Origin: Fragum whitleyi
Lineage: Eukaryota > Mollusca > Bivalvia > Cardiida > Cardiidae
NCBI GenBank assembly: GCA_948146395.1
Contig: OX411559.1
Span: 310,001 to 374,000, forward strand
Length of the DNA: 64,000 bases
Direction of reading: 5' to 3'
The stretch's first letter is position 1; every line of letters begins with the position of its first letter. Positions 35,114 through 47,784 of the stretch are shown here, in pieces. The translations under genes were made by a program, and so were the position numbers. The notes below the pieces were generated by a model. That model was not told the origin of the DNA, searched no databases, and saw nothing but the letters and a program-made list of their open reading frames with translations.

Positions 35114-35704
35114 TACAAATGAAAAGTTTTGGAATGAAGGAATAATTTATCAGGTCAATTTATCTTTTATCATTACGTTTTAATAGGTCAACTGACCATG
35201 TTTTTGTACTTGTAAGTGTGTTTTGATTTCAAACGACACAGATTATTCATCTACTTATTCTTGACCCTTTGCTGATAACACACGCAGGTTATTAGTTTTC
35301 CACATGGCCATACAACTAATTGGTAACGTATCTTCAGTTGGATTTACTTGGACATTCCTAAAGTAACTCTTACAGCCAACACTATTTGAGCGTTGCTGTA
35401 TACTAACCCGAATTGAAAGGCGCCATCGTCTTTAGGTAAAATTATAAATATTGGGAAAGGTGCATCATTTGCTGCATAATGTCTTGAACAGTATTGTGTT
35501 TTAAAATGCTTGATTCATAAAATTCTGTTTTTCTCGTATCGTTACATGTGCGATTACCCAGATAAAATAATAATAAAAAAAACAGATGAAAGCACTGTAA
35601 GTGGACGTTCTCGTTACATTGTGGTAAAAAGAACGAGACAGAAAAAAACGTTAAATGTTGATAGGTGAAATGTGGCATTAACGTCGGAATTATTCCAGAG
35701 AAAT
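35114..35704. other. No gene recognised
   Basis: AT-rich intergenic sequence. Confidence 0.5.
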
Positions 35705-35945
35705 ATATGCGACCGTCACACGAAAAGGAGCCATCTGGGAACTCCGTAAAATAAGTGTTGTTTTTTTTTTTTTTTTCTTTTTTTTTTAAAGAGATAGGTT
35801 CCAGTATCGGACAACTAGATGTAGCATTTCAAAATTCTTTCATTGGAAGGCAGATTGATCATTCTAGTTTCGGAAAATGAGCAAAGTGCGAAAAGTTTCG
35901 ACTCTAGTCAACCTGTGCAGTCTGCCTAGGGTACACATATCGCGC
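35705..35945 (+). repeat. Dispersed repeat B (copy 1)
   Basis: Inverted relative of 51615-51850: both contain 'GGAAGGCAGATTGATCATTC' (or a one-to-two-base variant), 'CTAGTCA' and 'CCATCTGGGAA'. Confidence 0.7.
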
Positions 35946-36039
35946 TACCCAAATCGTCCGTTTTGCATGGTGGGTCTCATAAATAATCGGGGGCATCAAG
36001 GCTTCCTGATACTTTCCCAATCTATAGTAAACTAAACTA

Positions 36040-36759
36040 TAGTTAGAAAATCGTCTCATTTGAAACCTTTCTAAAACACTCACTCAGCGCTCCATTTATT
36101 CATTCTAAACACTCACTCAAATCAATCAAAAACGTTACAAAATCACTCGAAAGGATGAGGTCAACAATTACATTCAAAATAAATATACATAGAAAAAATA
36201 GCGATTTCACTTATATAATTGAAATTATACGCGTTTGAATGTTCTTGAAGAAGTATAATGAAATTTGAATGTTTCCTCAAATACCGAAATACATTTTTTT
36301 TTATAGTTGGTTTAGGCTGTATTTCGGTATTTGCTCCATCTAAATGTACCTCACTATTGAAAAGTCTGCTTTTCATCAAATACCGGAAAACACCCTTTTT
36401 TACTTATTTCGCATGTGGTTTGGTATTTGCGTCCTATTTTCGTGCACAGCATGGACCTCATAAGTATGCAACATTTCTCCCTTTTCTTATATTATATTTT
36501 CGTATTTCGTTATATTTCGGTATATATCAGTGTATTTCGGTAATCATGTGTATTTCGGTATTCCCACAGCCCCTGCTATTGATAGAACTTGTATGCATAT
36601 TTTATTAAAGGGAAGTAATAAATATCGCTTATTTTTTCGTCCTGAAACAAAATTAGCCATATTGATTAACCACACTTGAATGACTCAAAACTCACTCCTC
36701 TACCCACTCGGCTTCATTCCAAATGCATGCATCTTACCAATTTCACGATGTTTTAACTG
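36040..36759. mobile_element. CAGTTA-family MITE with ~300-bp insertion
   Basis: TA then TAGTTAGAAAATCG at the left; CAATTTCACGATGTTTTAACTG then TA at the right. It is longer than other copies because about 300 bp rich in 'TATTTCGGTATTT' sits inside. Confidence 0.75.
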
Positions 36760-36761
36760 TA

Positions 36762-37629
36762 AACACAGTCTGATCCAAGCACATTTTCAACCCTCTTTTT
36801 TCACATGAAACTGTTTACTTCGTGTGTTTCGTGGCTTCATTTTCCTGATTATTTGTGTTTTCTTTCTGTTACATGATTGACAGACAAAGTTATGTCATGA
36901 GCGCCATTTGAAAATGCTTCATCAAAATATCGCTCGTTGCATAAATTTAATTGCAAGGCACACTTTTGCTTCTTTTGCTTCTTTTCACATTTTCAATGAG
37001 GACTACTTAAAAATATTATGAATTCTAGATGAAAACGAAGCTTTTACTCAAAACATCGAAAATCGTCTATGGCGTCTTTAAAATTTATTAATTGGGATTT
37101 TTCATTTTTCTCTAACGAACGCACCACTGGTTTTTCATTTCTTTAAAAGGGTACTAAGGGTAAATAAAGCACAATGAAAATGTGTCGTCTGCTCCTACTA
37201 GCAATCTTATCGCAGATGTTGCCTCGATTATATCATTTGCAGGCCTTACAACTACAGTGATATTCCTTTTAAGTTTGCATTAACATTGAAACTTGCCAAA
37301 CTTGGATCGAAACATTTTACATTCATCTCATTTTTGGTGGACGTTTACGTTCACCAGTGTTAATACTGCGTAAGAACAATCCTGTTAGATGTTAATAGGT
37401 TTTCAAAACAGTTGTACTCACTTTGATTCAATTTACTCTTTTTCAAAAATTGTGTCCGTCTGACAACTATGCATTTTAAAAATGGAATGAAGCAAGGGTT
37501 CTACATAACTTGTTGAAACCCCAAAAACATATTTTAAGTGCGAAATCATGTGCAATTCTAAGATCGGGTGAACGTTTTGCTGGCGTAGAACTACTTTTCA
37601 GGCAGAGTGAGTAATTTGCTCATTCTTTC
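36762..37629. other. No gene recognised
   Basis: AT-rich intergenic DNA. Confidence 0.5.
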
Positions 37630-38100
37630 GGAGTGACCCCACCGGACTTTGGGCCTTCTTTGTTCTATATTAATTTGCACTCTTTTCCGCTGCTGTGGTC
37701 GGTTCCACAGAAAGGGTTGACCTTTGACCTCTTTAGCCCTTCATCTTCGTTCAATGTCCTACCTTAAAGTAAGAAAAAACCTCGGGAAACTCCCTTCAAC
37801 TTTTGCGGTACCCAAGCTTAAGTAGAGGTGCCGTCTTTTTTCCAACCATGAAGAGGACAGCTACTTTGGGTACGACCCCCACCCGTTATCCGTCCTTTCG
37901 CAAAAGAAATCGTACACAGAGAAGGTCAAATCAAGCGTTTAATCAAAGAAGAGATGCAAAACTAGGTGAAAAGAACAAAAATGAGCACACGGGTTACTAT
38001 TTTACCCTCAAAAATAACGTTTCAATGTCGCACTACTTTTTCTAAAGGATCTACTTTTACTATACAATGAACTCCGGAAGAAAATTCCAGTGAGGTCACT
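37630..38100 (+). repeat. Terminal repeat X1
   Basis: Nearly identical to 43322-43794. Both contain an 80-codon ORF (37803-38045 here) starting MRYPSLSRGAVFF; its conservation reflects recent duplication and is not proof of function. Confidence 0.9.
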
Positions 38101-40123
38101 TCTAAATTTTAGAGGTATTCCTTTTCTTTGAACTTTAAAACCGCTTGATCAATGCCGGTGGATATTGCGAGATAGAATAAACCCACCAAGAAATGTTTTT
38201 TTTCATTTGTCACTGAAACAGGGCCATTTTAGGACATAGCCTGTTTTCCGAAAAAAGGCCAGATGTCAAGTTGGTGTTAATTGTGGCGCACCTTGTTTAC
38301 AGAAACCATTTTTTCACATTACGTAATAACTGGAACTCTTTGGAACAAAAATAATTTTGAAATTTGAATATATTGCTACTTGTTTTGAAAAATATGCTTA
38401 ACGTGATTTGCTGATTAGACAGCGGAAAGGGAGATAATTCTTGTGAGTCGTTGCTTTTTTGACCGAAAAATCCACAATTTCAGCCTTTTCAGGCCTGCCA
38501 CTACCACAAAATCATTAAAACGGGGATCCGAATAGCATTTTCTGTAATTCAATGTCTAAAAGCATAACAAAAAGAAGAAAAGAGAAGCTTTTATACCCAA
38601 GAAATACATTCTTTGAGTAATCAAACGGTATACTAAAGCTTACAAGAATGAATATAGGGTTCACGTGGAGTAAAGGGTAAATTTTCGAAATCTGTATTTT
38701 TACCTATCTTTTTCGTGTTTTAAAGAATCTTTGTTGGATAGGGTTTCTCAAAACGTAATAATTACAAGAAATAAGAAAAAAGAATGTACAAAAGAGGCAT
38801 GCCAAAATGGAAAAATTGGGTCGAAGTTGTGTGATTTTGGGGTCGAGTCCACTATTTTCAATTCCACAAAAGATATTTAGATTTAAAAATTTACAAGGAA
38901 ATCCATTTTTTCTCATTTATATGTTGTAGTGTAACCGAATTAGATGCATGAACAATAGCACGAGAAAAGGAGACAAGAAAAACGGGATGGCGATCGGGGT
39001 TATTCACTTCAATAAATACCAGCTTTGAATGGGGTGGTAAGGCTATGATAAAGGGTCTCTTATGTCACGTTATGCAATGTTGAGAATTTTATTCACATGT
39101 GAGTATTGAGATATGTTTGCTGTAAACTTAATTTAATAAATACCGGAGATTTCTAAATAAGGAAAAAAATAAAATGACAAGAGAAAACAGAACTAATTGT
39201 GTGATCGCGGGCCATTTTGGCTTAAATTTACCATTTGTCTCCGCTAGTCACTTACCAGATTCAATTATTTTTCCTCAAATTTTCAGTTTTGAGGTGTTTT
39301 TGGCGATTCCCAACTCAATTTAAAAAACAAAATTGCAAAAATATAAATAAGAAACACGTCTTATTTGTTATCGAAAGACGTCCCCCATCTGAGATCAACT
39401 TAAGAAAAAATTCGTTGTCAGGGTAAGGGTTAAGTGTTTCCACCACTTTTCTCACGATAGTTTCGAGTTTTATTTTATGCATGTTGAAAAACAAAAGCTT
39501 ATCGAGCTTGTTAGCCTTCAACACGCAAATCGGAGTGATAAAAACACAAGAAAAGTGCCATAAAGATAGTTTCAATTACAAGAAAACTCACCTATTTGGA
39601 TTAGGCGGGGCGGTCTTTTGTGGCAAAAAGTACGTCTTTACTTGGCAAATATTGGGATATTTCTTGCTTGTTCCAATGCGCTGGGTCGTTTCAAAGTACA
39701 GAAAAAAATAAAAATCAATATTTGTAGAGAGAAGACGGTTTTTTACCACATTGAAGTCATCCCGTAATTTTGCTTAATACTCTAAATTCGGTGGTATTGG
39801 TAAGGGTAATGGGTTATCCCGCTCATCCTATCGGGTTGTTTACATAATTAATTACACCCACTTGAACAATTAAAGTGATCCTTCCGATACTAAAAGTAAA
39901 AACTGACCTAAATCTTATTTAAAAGTGCTCAAAACAACGAAATATTTTATCAACGAGTTAAATTTGAAAAAAAAATAAAAAAAATTAAATCGATTTAAAA
40001 TCAGATAAACTGACTGAAATGGCAAATTTTGCACTTTTTGATAATGTTTGTTAAGAATTACGTCATTTGCAACCATCGAGAGAGGCCAAAATTCATTTCG
40101 AAGAAATCGGGTCATTTTGTCAT
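38101..40123 (+). repeat. Internal repeat Y1 (uninterrupted)
   Basis: 2.02-kb unit nearly identical to Y2. At about 38811 it has the uninterrupted ATGGAAAAATTGGG, the empty site of the insertion in Y2. Confidence 0.92.
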
Positions 40124-43100
40124 CTAAATTTTAGAGGTATTCCTTTTTCTCGAACTTAAAAACCGCTTGATCAATGCCGGTGGATATTGCGAGATAGAAT
40201 AAACCCACCAAGAAATGATATTTTCATTTGTCACTGAAACAGGGCTATTTTAGGACATAGCCTGTTTTCCGAAGAAAGGCCAGAAGTCAAGTTGGTGTTA
40301 ATTGTGGCGCACCTTGTTTACAGAAACCATTTTTTCACATTACGTAATAACTGGAACTCTTTGGAACTTAAATTATTTTGAAATTTGAATATATTGCTAC
40401 TTGTTTTGCAAAATATGCTTAACGTGATTTGCTGATAAGACAGCGGAAAGGGAGATAATTCTTGTGAGTCGTTGCTTTTTTGACCGGAAAATCCACAATT
40501 TCAGCCTTTTCAGGCCTGCCACTACCACAAAATCATTAAAACGGGGATCCGAATAGCATTTTCTGTAATTTAATGTCCAAAGGCATAACAAAAAGAAGAA
40601 AAAAAGAAGCTTTTATACCCACGAAATACATTCCTTGAGTAATCAGACGGTATACTAGAGCTTACAAGAATGAAAATAGGGTTCACGTGGAGTAAAGGGT
40701 AAATTTTCGAAATCTGTATTTTTTACCTATCTTTTTCGTGTTTTAAAGAATCTTTGTTGGAAAGGGGGTTTCTTAAAACGTAATAATTACAAGAAATAAG
40801 AAAAAAGAATGTACAAAAGAGGCATGCCAAAATGGAACAAGAGCTTCGCAGAGCGGCGCATATACGCCCGAAGGGGCTTGTCAGTAACCTTGGCTTGTCA
40901 GTAGCGAGAGCTTGTATGATAGCTGAAGATATTGCAAACAGACAGACAAACAACTGGTGCCATAACATTTATATATGAAAATATATTCAGTCCTAAGCAC
41001 AAAAAGACAACCTACAGTCATTATGGCAAGTTTCCTTTCATTCCCATCCATAATGTAGGAGAAAATGAGCCGACAAGAAATTTTGTTTTTCATCAACTCA
41101 AGGGCAGATAATCCAAGATAACTCTAGAATAACTGGAGCATTTTGAATGGAAAAGTCTTACGCAAAACTAGACATCATAGAGAGTAATTGTGTCTAGTTT
41201 CAGCTCATTTCAATTGATAGTTAAGGAGGAGTTGCACACACAAAAAACAGTGATTTTTGTTATATTAAAGGGCAGATAATTCAAGATTTCTCAGAATTAA
41301 CTGGAGCGATTTGAATTTCAAAGGTCTTATGCACAACTAGACATCATAGGGAGTAAATGTGTCTAGTTTCAGCTCATTCCCATTAATAGTTTAGGAGGAG
41401 TTGCGCACACAAAAAACAGTGATTTTCGTTAAATTCAAGGGCAGATAATTCAAGATTTCTCAGGATTGACGGGAGCAATTTGAATTTCAAAGGTCTTATG
41501 CACAACTAGACATCAAAGGGAGTAATTTTGTGTAGTTTCAGCTTATTCCCATTGATAGTTTAGGAGGAGTTGCGCACACAAAAACAGTGATTTTTGTTAT
41601 ATTAAAGGGCAGATAATTCAAGATTTCTCAGGAATGACAGGAGCGATTTGAATTTCAAAGGTCTTATGCACAACTAGACATCATAGGGAGTAATTGTGTG
41701 TAGTTTCAGCTTATTCCCATTGATAGTTAAGGAGGAGTTGCGCACCCAAAAAACAGTGATTTTTGTTATATTAAAGGGCAGATAATTCAAGATTTCTCAG
41801 GAATGACTGGAGCGATTTGAATTTCAAAGGTCTTATGCACAACTAGACATCATAGGAAGTAATTGTGTGTAGTTTCAGCTCATTCCTATTGATAGTTTAG
41901 GAGGAGTCGCGCACACAAAAAATTGCTAACGGACGGACAGACGGACGGACAGACGGACGGACAGACGGACGGACGACCGAGGCCATAACATAATACGACC
42001 CTTCGGGCGTATAAAAATTGGGTCGAAGTTGTGTGATTTTGGGGTCGAGTCCACTATTTTCAATTCCACAAAACATATTTAGATTTAAAAATTTACAAGG
42101 AAATCCATTTTTTCTCATTAATATTTGTAGTGTAACCGATTAGATGCATGAACAATAGCACGAGAAAAGGAGACAAGAAAAACGGGATGACGATCGGGGG
42201 TATTCACTTCAATAAATACCAGCTTTGAATGGGGTGGTAAGGCTATGATAAAGGGTCTCTTATGTCACGTTATGCAATGTTGAGAATTTTATTCACATGT
42301 GAGTATTGAGATATGTTTGCTGTAAACTTAATTTAATAAAAACCGGAGATTTCTCAATAAGGAAAAAAATAAAATGACAAGAGAAAACAGAACTAATTGT
42401 GTGATCGCGGGCCATTTTGGCTTAAATTTACCATTTGTCTCCGCTTGTCAATTACCAGATTCAATTATTTTTCCTCAAATTTTCAGTTTTGAGGTGTTTT
42501 TGGCGATTCCCAACTCAATTTAAAAAACAAAATTGCAAAAATATATAAGAAATACGTCTTATTTCTATCGAAAGACGTCCCCCACCTGAGATCAACTTAA
42601 GAAAAAATTCGTTGTCAGGGTAAGGGTTAAGTGTTTCCACCACTTTTCTCACGATAGTTTCGAGTTTTATTTTATGCATGTTGAAAAACAAAAGCTTATC
42701 GAGCTTGTTAGCCTTCAACAAGCGATTCGGAGTGATAAAAACGCAAGAAAAGTGCCATAAAGATAGTTTCAATTACAAGAAAACTCACCTATTTGGATTA
42801 AGGGGGCGGTCTTTCGTGGCAAAAAGTACGTCTTTACTTGGCAAATATTGGGATATTTCTTGCTTGTTCCAATGCGCTGGGTCGTTTCAAAGTAAAGAAA
42901 AAAATAAAAATCAATATTTGTAGAGAGAAGACGGTTTTTTACCACATTGAAGTCATCCCGTAATTTTGCTTAATACCCTAAATTCTGTGGTATTGGTAAG
43001 GGTAAAGGGTTATCCCGCTCATCCTATCGGGTTGTTTACATAATTAATTACACCCACTTGAACAATTAAAGTGATCCTTCCGATACTAAAAGTAAAAACT

Positions 43101-43321
43101 GACCTAAATCTTATTTAAAAGTGCTTAAAATAACGAAATATTTTATCAACGAGTTAAATTTGCAAAAAAAAGGAAAAATTTAAATCGATTTAAAATCAGA
43201 TAAACTGACTAAAATGGCAAAGTTTGCACTTTTTGATAATATTTGTTAAGAATTACGTCATTTGCAACCATCGAGAGAGGCCAAAATCCGTTTCGAAGAA
43301 ATCGGGTCATTTTGTCATCTA
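40124..43321 (+). repeat. Internal repeat Y2 (with inserted element)
   Basis: Second tandem copy of Y, joined directly at TTTTGTCATCTAAATTTTAG and carrying a ~1.18-kb insertion at 40837-42013. Confidence 0.92.
40837..42013 (+). mobile_element. Helitron-like element with ~165-bp tandem core, in Y2
   Basis: Starts ACAAGAGCTTCGCAGAGCGG. Subterminal ATACGCCCGAAGGG is perfectly inverted at the end (CCCTTCGGGCGTAT). Five ~165-bp units contain 'GGGCAGATAATTCAAGATTT' and 'TTGCGCACACAAAAA'. A GACGGACAGACGGACGG run precedes the 3' end. Compared with Y1 the insertion produced at most two duplicated A residues. Confidence 0.88.
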
Positions 43322-43794
43322 GGAGTGACCCCACCGGACTTTGGGCCTTCTTTGTTCTATATAAAATTGCACTCTTTTCCGCTGCTGTGGTCGGTTCCAC
43401 AGAAAGGGTTGACCTTTGACCTCTTTAGCCCTTCATCTTCGTTCAATGTCTTACCTTAAAGTAAGAAAAAAACTCGGGAAACTCCCTTCAACTTTTGCGG
43501 TACCCAAGCTTAAGTAGAGGTGCCGTCTTTTTTCCACCCATGAAGAGGACAGCTACTTTGGGTACGACCCCCACCCGTTATCCGTCCTTTCGCAAAGGAA
43601 ATCGTACACAGAGAAGGTCAAATCAAGCGTTTAATCAAAGAAGAGATGCAAAACTAGGTGAAAAGAACAAAAATGAGCACACGGGTTACTATTTTACCCT
43701 CAAAAATAACGTTTCAATGTCGCACTACTTTTTCTAAAGGATCTACTTTTACCATACAATGACCTCCGGAAGAAAATTCCAGTGAGGTCACTCC
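43322..43794 (+). repeat. Terminal repeat X2
   Basis: Copy of X1; contains the same 80-codon ORF at 43495-43737 with two residue changes. Confidence 0.9.
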
Positions 43795-44270
43795 TTTCCC
43801 AATGGTCTATGGGAGGTCACTCGTGAAAATGGAATTACTGGAATGGTAACCTCCCCTGACACTACTACTAATAATAGAATAATAACCTAGATCACACACA
43901 TAAATACGGATACAACGCGAGCAGGTAGTGTAAAGCAGTAAGGTCGTGCTATAAAAAATTATGCAATGCATGGGGTTTTACACTACTTTTCAACACACGA
44001 CATTCAATCTTGAGAGTAACTGCAATTATTTTTCGTGCTTACCCTTTCTTTTTTTTTATTTGAAAATGAAAATCGCGGAACATTAGGCCTTATTGATTAT
44101 CCCTTACTTTGAGTTTTTCATTTAATGTATAGTTTCCTTTTTCGTTTCTTTCTTTTCACCATAATGAAACCCGAAAACGTCGACTTTCAGTATATTCAGT
44201 GCTTTGATTTCGAACGTTATCAATGCGATAGCGTTTGATAATATTGTCTATGTACCTGTAATTCTAAAAT
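43795..44270. other. No gene recognised
   Basis: AT-rich. 'GGGAGGTCACTCGTG' just right of X2 echoes the X terminus. Confidence 0.5.
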
Positions 44271-44307
44271 CTCGTAACTAAAGCGTGATTTAAGCTGTAG
44301 TTACGAG
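44271..44307. repeat. Imperfect hairpin CTCGTAACT...AGTTACGAG
   Basis: Related to the perfect palindrome at 45544-45581. Confidence 0.7.
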
Positions 44308-44576
44308 GTTTTTGTATTACAACGACGAAATGTATACATAAGGTATCCCATTTTCGTCTTGAAATGGGCCTGATAAGGTTGTTAAGTGGCCCCAATAGAG
44401 AAATGAGCCCCCGGTAATTATTTTATATAAAATTATGACCTCTCTGTATAAAATACTGGCCCCTCTTAAAAAGTAATGACCGCTCCGGATTTTATCTATA
44501 AAATATTAACCCTACCTAACTTTTTTACCCACTCTACGTGTATATCGATTCAAATCAATATCGTATTTATTAGATG

Positions 44577-44950
44577 TTTTTTAGCTCCACTGGACTAAGC
44601 CCAGCGGACTGATGCCATAGCCTGTTGTTCGACATGCGTCCGTGCGTCTGTCCGGGCGCGGGTAAACTTTTCATTGAAAACTTTAACAATCTTCTCTGAA
44701 ACTGCTGGGCAGAGTTCAGCCAAACTGCACATAAATTATCCCTGGGACTTGCTCTCTCAATTTTCTTCGTTAAATTCTGTTCGGGCCGATATCATGGGTG
44801 CACCAGGCTGTCGTGTCACCACCAAAAACGGTCCCCTAAGAATAAACTTCTCCTCTGAAACGACCGGTCAAAATCAGACCAAATTTCACAGAAATGGGTC
44901 AGAATTATATACAGACAGCTTTCAGTTTTCATTAAACATCGAGGAATAGA
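44577..44950 (-). mobile_element. Short Helitron-like element
   Basis: The minus-strand 3' end reads CTGGGCTTAGTCCAG then TGGAGCTAAAAA, as at 13.0 kb, with CGTCCGTGCGTCTGTCCG inside. Only one or two core units ('TCTCTGAAAC', 'CCAAATTTCACAGAAA'). Confidence 0.6.
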
Positions 44951-46454
44951 TTTACACAGTGTCCACGATAACAATTTCACTGACACGCTTTAGTATGTAA
45001 TGCTTTGACGGCCAGTTCAATTTTTTTATCAAGACTAAGAATGCCGATCAAAAAAACAACAACAACAAAAATAATAATAATTGTATCAGCGTGAAACACC
45101 ACTTGCAATGAAATTCTTACACATCGTCTCGAAAGTTACAAAGAGCAATTCTAACAGCATTTTTAGCTAGAGAATTCGGTATACCCATCTTAGAAATTTT
45201 GTTTTGTAAAATTGTTGGTACCATAAGAATAAAAACCCGGACTATTTATGTATTTTTGTGAAGTATTTTGAAGGTAGTAAAATTTGGTTATCTAATATTA
45301 CAGTCTCGATGCTTACAAACCGCAGCGCTTTACCTCATAGTTTAAGCTAACCCACTGACATTATATGCAACATTTCTCTGTAATATTCTGCGTAATAAAT
45401 GAACTGGCAGGGCGGGGCTTAACCGTGATGTGTTCTTTCTAATTTTAGTCGTTAATCATCGTTAATGCGTGCAAATATCATAGGACCTAAAGGATTCACA
45501 TGCCTTTAGAGAGTGAAAACATTTCATCGTTTGGTTACCAATGCCTCGTAACTTCAGCTTGATTAAGCTGAAGTTACGAGGTTTTGGTTGCCAATCTACG
45601 ATTTAAGGTCTCGAGTTATTTATGTCGACTCTCTTTACATGTAGGTTATTTTAGATAAAAGCTGATTTCCCTTAACCTTAAGTGCAACGACCCATTACAT
45701 AGGTTCCGCTGCAACGTTGCAAGTGTTGATGCTCTCAAACGTTATATCATTTTTCTCTTTATTATAATTAAAACGCGATTATAATCGCATAAATTCAGCA
45801 TGAGTAGGAATAGAAATAATTCAATGTTGGGGGTTTTAATCCATCGATTTAGCCTCTTGAATGTCTCGGTATCGAAGGTTACTTTATAATAGCTTTTTTC
45901 GGAGACCCCTGGTTTTGGTTCAATAGTAGTTGAAATCGGTCAATACGGGGTACAACGCGATTTTTAGAGGTAAAGAATCTGTATGAATCATTAGAACGAA
46001 TGGACATAGGTAGGCCTATATTAGATTAATGTACTAGCAAAATTCGTTAATTAAAAAAGCGACAGTAACGAATATACATTATGCACATAAAACACATTTC
46101 TTGTCTCAATTCAATATATATTCTCTTCGCTTCGTATACATATGAAGTTTAATATCATATAGCAAAAACGTAAAGATATCACAGAAATAAGATGGATGTC
46201 TTAACGGACTACTGTGTCCGTTTGCTTAAAAACAGCTGTGTACTCATTTTTTCTGAAGAAAAAAATGTTCAGGCAATCAGAGTGCATGAATTCTGTTGTA
46301 CACCCCCTACTTTTCGGAAAAAAATGCTGGATCTACGTACGGTCCATAAGACTACAACGATGATGAATGCATAGCTGTCTTGTTGAACAGGAAATAGGGG
46401 AACTCTCGGTTCGAATTACAACTGTAAAGAAAGAAGGGAACAGTAAATATCTGG
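44951..46454. other. No gene recognised
   Basis: AT-rich apart from the palindrome at 45544. The 60-codon plus-strand ORF at 46192 has no recognisable features. Confidence 0.5.
45544..45581. repeat. Perfect 17-bp-arm palindrome
   Basis: CCTCGTAACTTCAGCTT, loop GATT, then the exact inverted arm. A single arm-like piece, AAGCTGAAGTTACGA, also occurs at about 18686. Confidence 0.9.
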
Positions 46455-46622
46455 GCCCGGTTGTATAAAAGGTAACCATAAGTTAATTTTTATCCGAAAG
46501 TGAATTTCACCCAATTAGAATTGTTGTTAAAATTGCATTATTAAGACAACCAAGCTACTTGGTTTAAAATTACTCCATGCATCTATTTACCCAATGGTTA
46601 TCTTTCATACAACTGGGGACTG
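46455..46622. mobile_element. Small MITE (about 170 bp), copy 1
   Basis: CCCGGTTGTATAAAAGGTAA at the left and inverted ATGGTTATCTTTCATACAAC at the right. A second copy lies at 47785-47945. Confidence 0.7.
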
Positions 46623-46937
46623 TTATCTAACCGTTAATATAACGAAAATTCATTAAAATTGGTACTTTCACTTCGACGGCTGATCGTAACAGGCTTATTT
46701 TAAATAACAAATCTATATTTAGCCCAAGGAGTGTGGTGGAAATCATAAATCTATAAATAGCATCGTGAAGAGTGACGGATTTCCGCCATTCGGACCATCA
46801 CTCGGCCATTTCCGTAAACTGCAACAGACCTCGGATGTATGTAAGGCGGATGGGTATGTAACAAAATCGTGCATTTTGTTAGGCGGAAACAGTATAAGAA
46901 AAACTAGCACTGTAGATTTATATCTTTTACAGTAAAC

Positions 46938-47005
46938 AACGGCTGAAAAGTCTTAATTTTTGAGAGTGACGAATCATTCTCAAAAATTATGATTTTTCCA
47001 GCCGT
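46938..47005. repeat. Inverted repeat with ~28-bp arms
   Basis: AACGGCTGAAAAGTCTTAAT...ATTATGATTTTTCCAGCCGTT around a 12-nt loop, nearly complementary throughout. Confidence 0.8.
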
Positions 47006-47198
47006 TATTTAAGAATCTAAGGTTATTTATATTAGGATACGATGGTTTCACGTCAGTGACTTAAACTAGTAGCTTTGGCGACGTTGAATGTTTTCACTCA
47101 AATTTTCGAGGGCTAACGCCATTTTAACTGACGTCATCGAGTTGTTTCAAGGTTTTCCTGAAATTTTTAAAAATAGTCCGTCTATGTACATCCGAGGT

Positions 47199-47332
47199 TG
47201 ATCGTGAGATTGGCCGAGTGTTGTTCCGAATGATCGCGAGATTGGCCGAGTGTTTTTTTTTCCCGAATGATCGCGAGATTGGCCGAGTGGTGTTCCGAAT
47301 TATCGCGAGATTGGCCGAGTGGTGTTCCGAAT
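47199..47332. repeat. Minisatellite, four to five ~33-bp units
   Basis: Unit GATCGCGAGATTGGCCGAGT followed by GGTGTTCCGAAT; one unit has a T-run expansion. Confidence 0.9.
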
Positions 47333-47784
47333 GGGTTTTTCCGCCTCTCTCTCTCTGAGGGTATTTAAAGATTCTTGATGTTTTAACACCACAAATTTGG
47401 GAACTTTGAAATTTAAAGACCGCAGTTTCAAACCGCGGTAGATTTTTGAAAACCAACATCAGTTAAGTGAAATCCGATACGGCCATTGTGCTGTGCCTTG
47501 GCGTTTGCATATTTTCGACAAATCACAATTATTGAAATTAAATTCTTTTAAAACCGTCATCGAAAGATATTGTTCATTTTTTTCAGCAATATGGAATGCA
47601 CCAAGTTATAAAGCAAAAAATATCATTCAAAATGAGAAGATGAACATACAGCTTATCGTGAACGACAACAGAACGTGGTCGATGGTGAATCTTGGTTCTC
47701 TTTCCCTTGTTTTGTTGTTGTTGTTGTTGTTTATTCTAAAAAAGCCTCGTAGCTATCGTCAAAACAGAAAGTGGCGATAAGCGA

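Larger units (their letters stand above)
37630..43794 (+). mobile_element. 6.2-kb composite with ~470-bp direct terminal repeats
   Basis: Order: X1 (37630-38100), Y1 (38101-40123), Y2 (40124-43321, interrupted), X2 (43322-43794), all in the same orientation. X1 and X2 differ at few positions; so do Y1 and Y2. X begins GGAGTGACCCCACCGGA and ends in a near-inverted TCCAGTGAGGTCACTCC. TTTC precedes X1 and follows X2, a possible 4-bp target duplication. I see no gag, pol or transposase. It could be a non-autonomous long-repeat element, or a transposon with a secondarily duplicated core. Confidence 0.6.

Noticed and set aside
37803..38045. 80-codon ORF conserved at 43495-43737
   Set aside because: Conservation is explained by recent duplication of repeat X; no domain, splice or regulatory context.
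47493..47780. 95-codon ORF with a Leu-rich hydrophobic run
   Set aside because: The leucines come from a TTG/GTT microsatellite; nothing else supports a gene.
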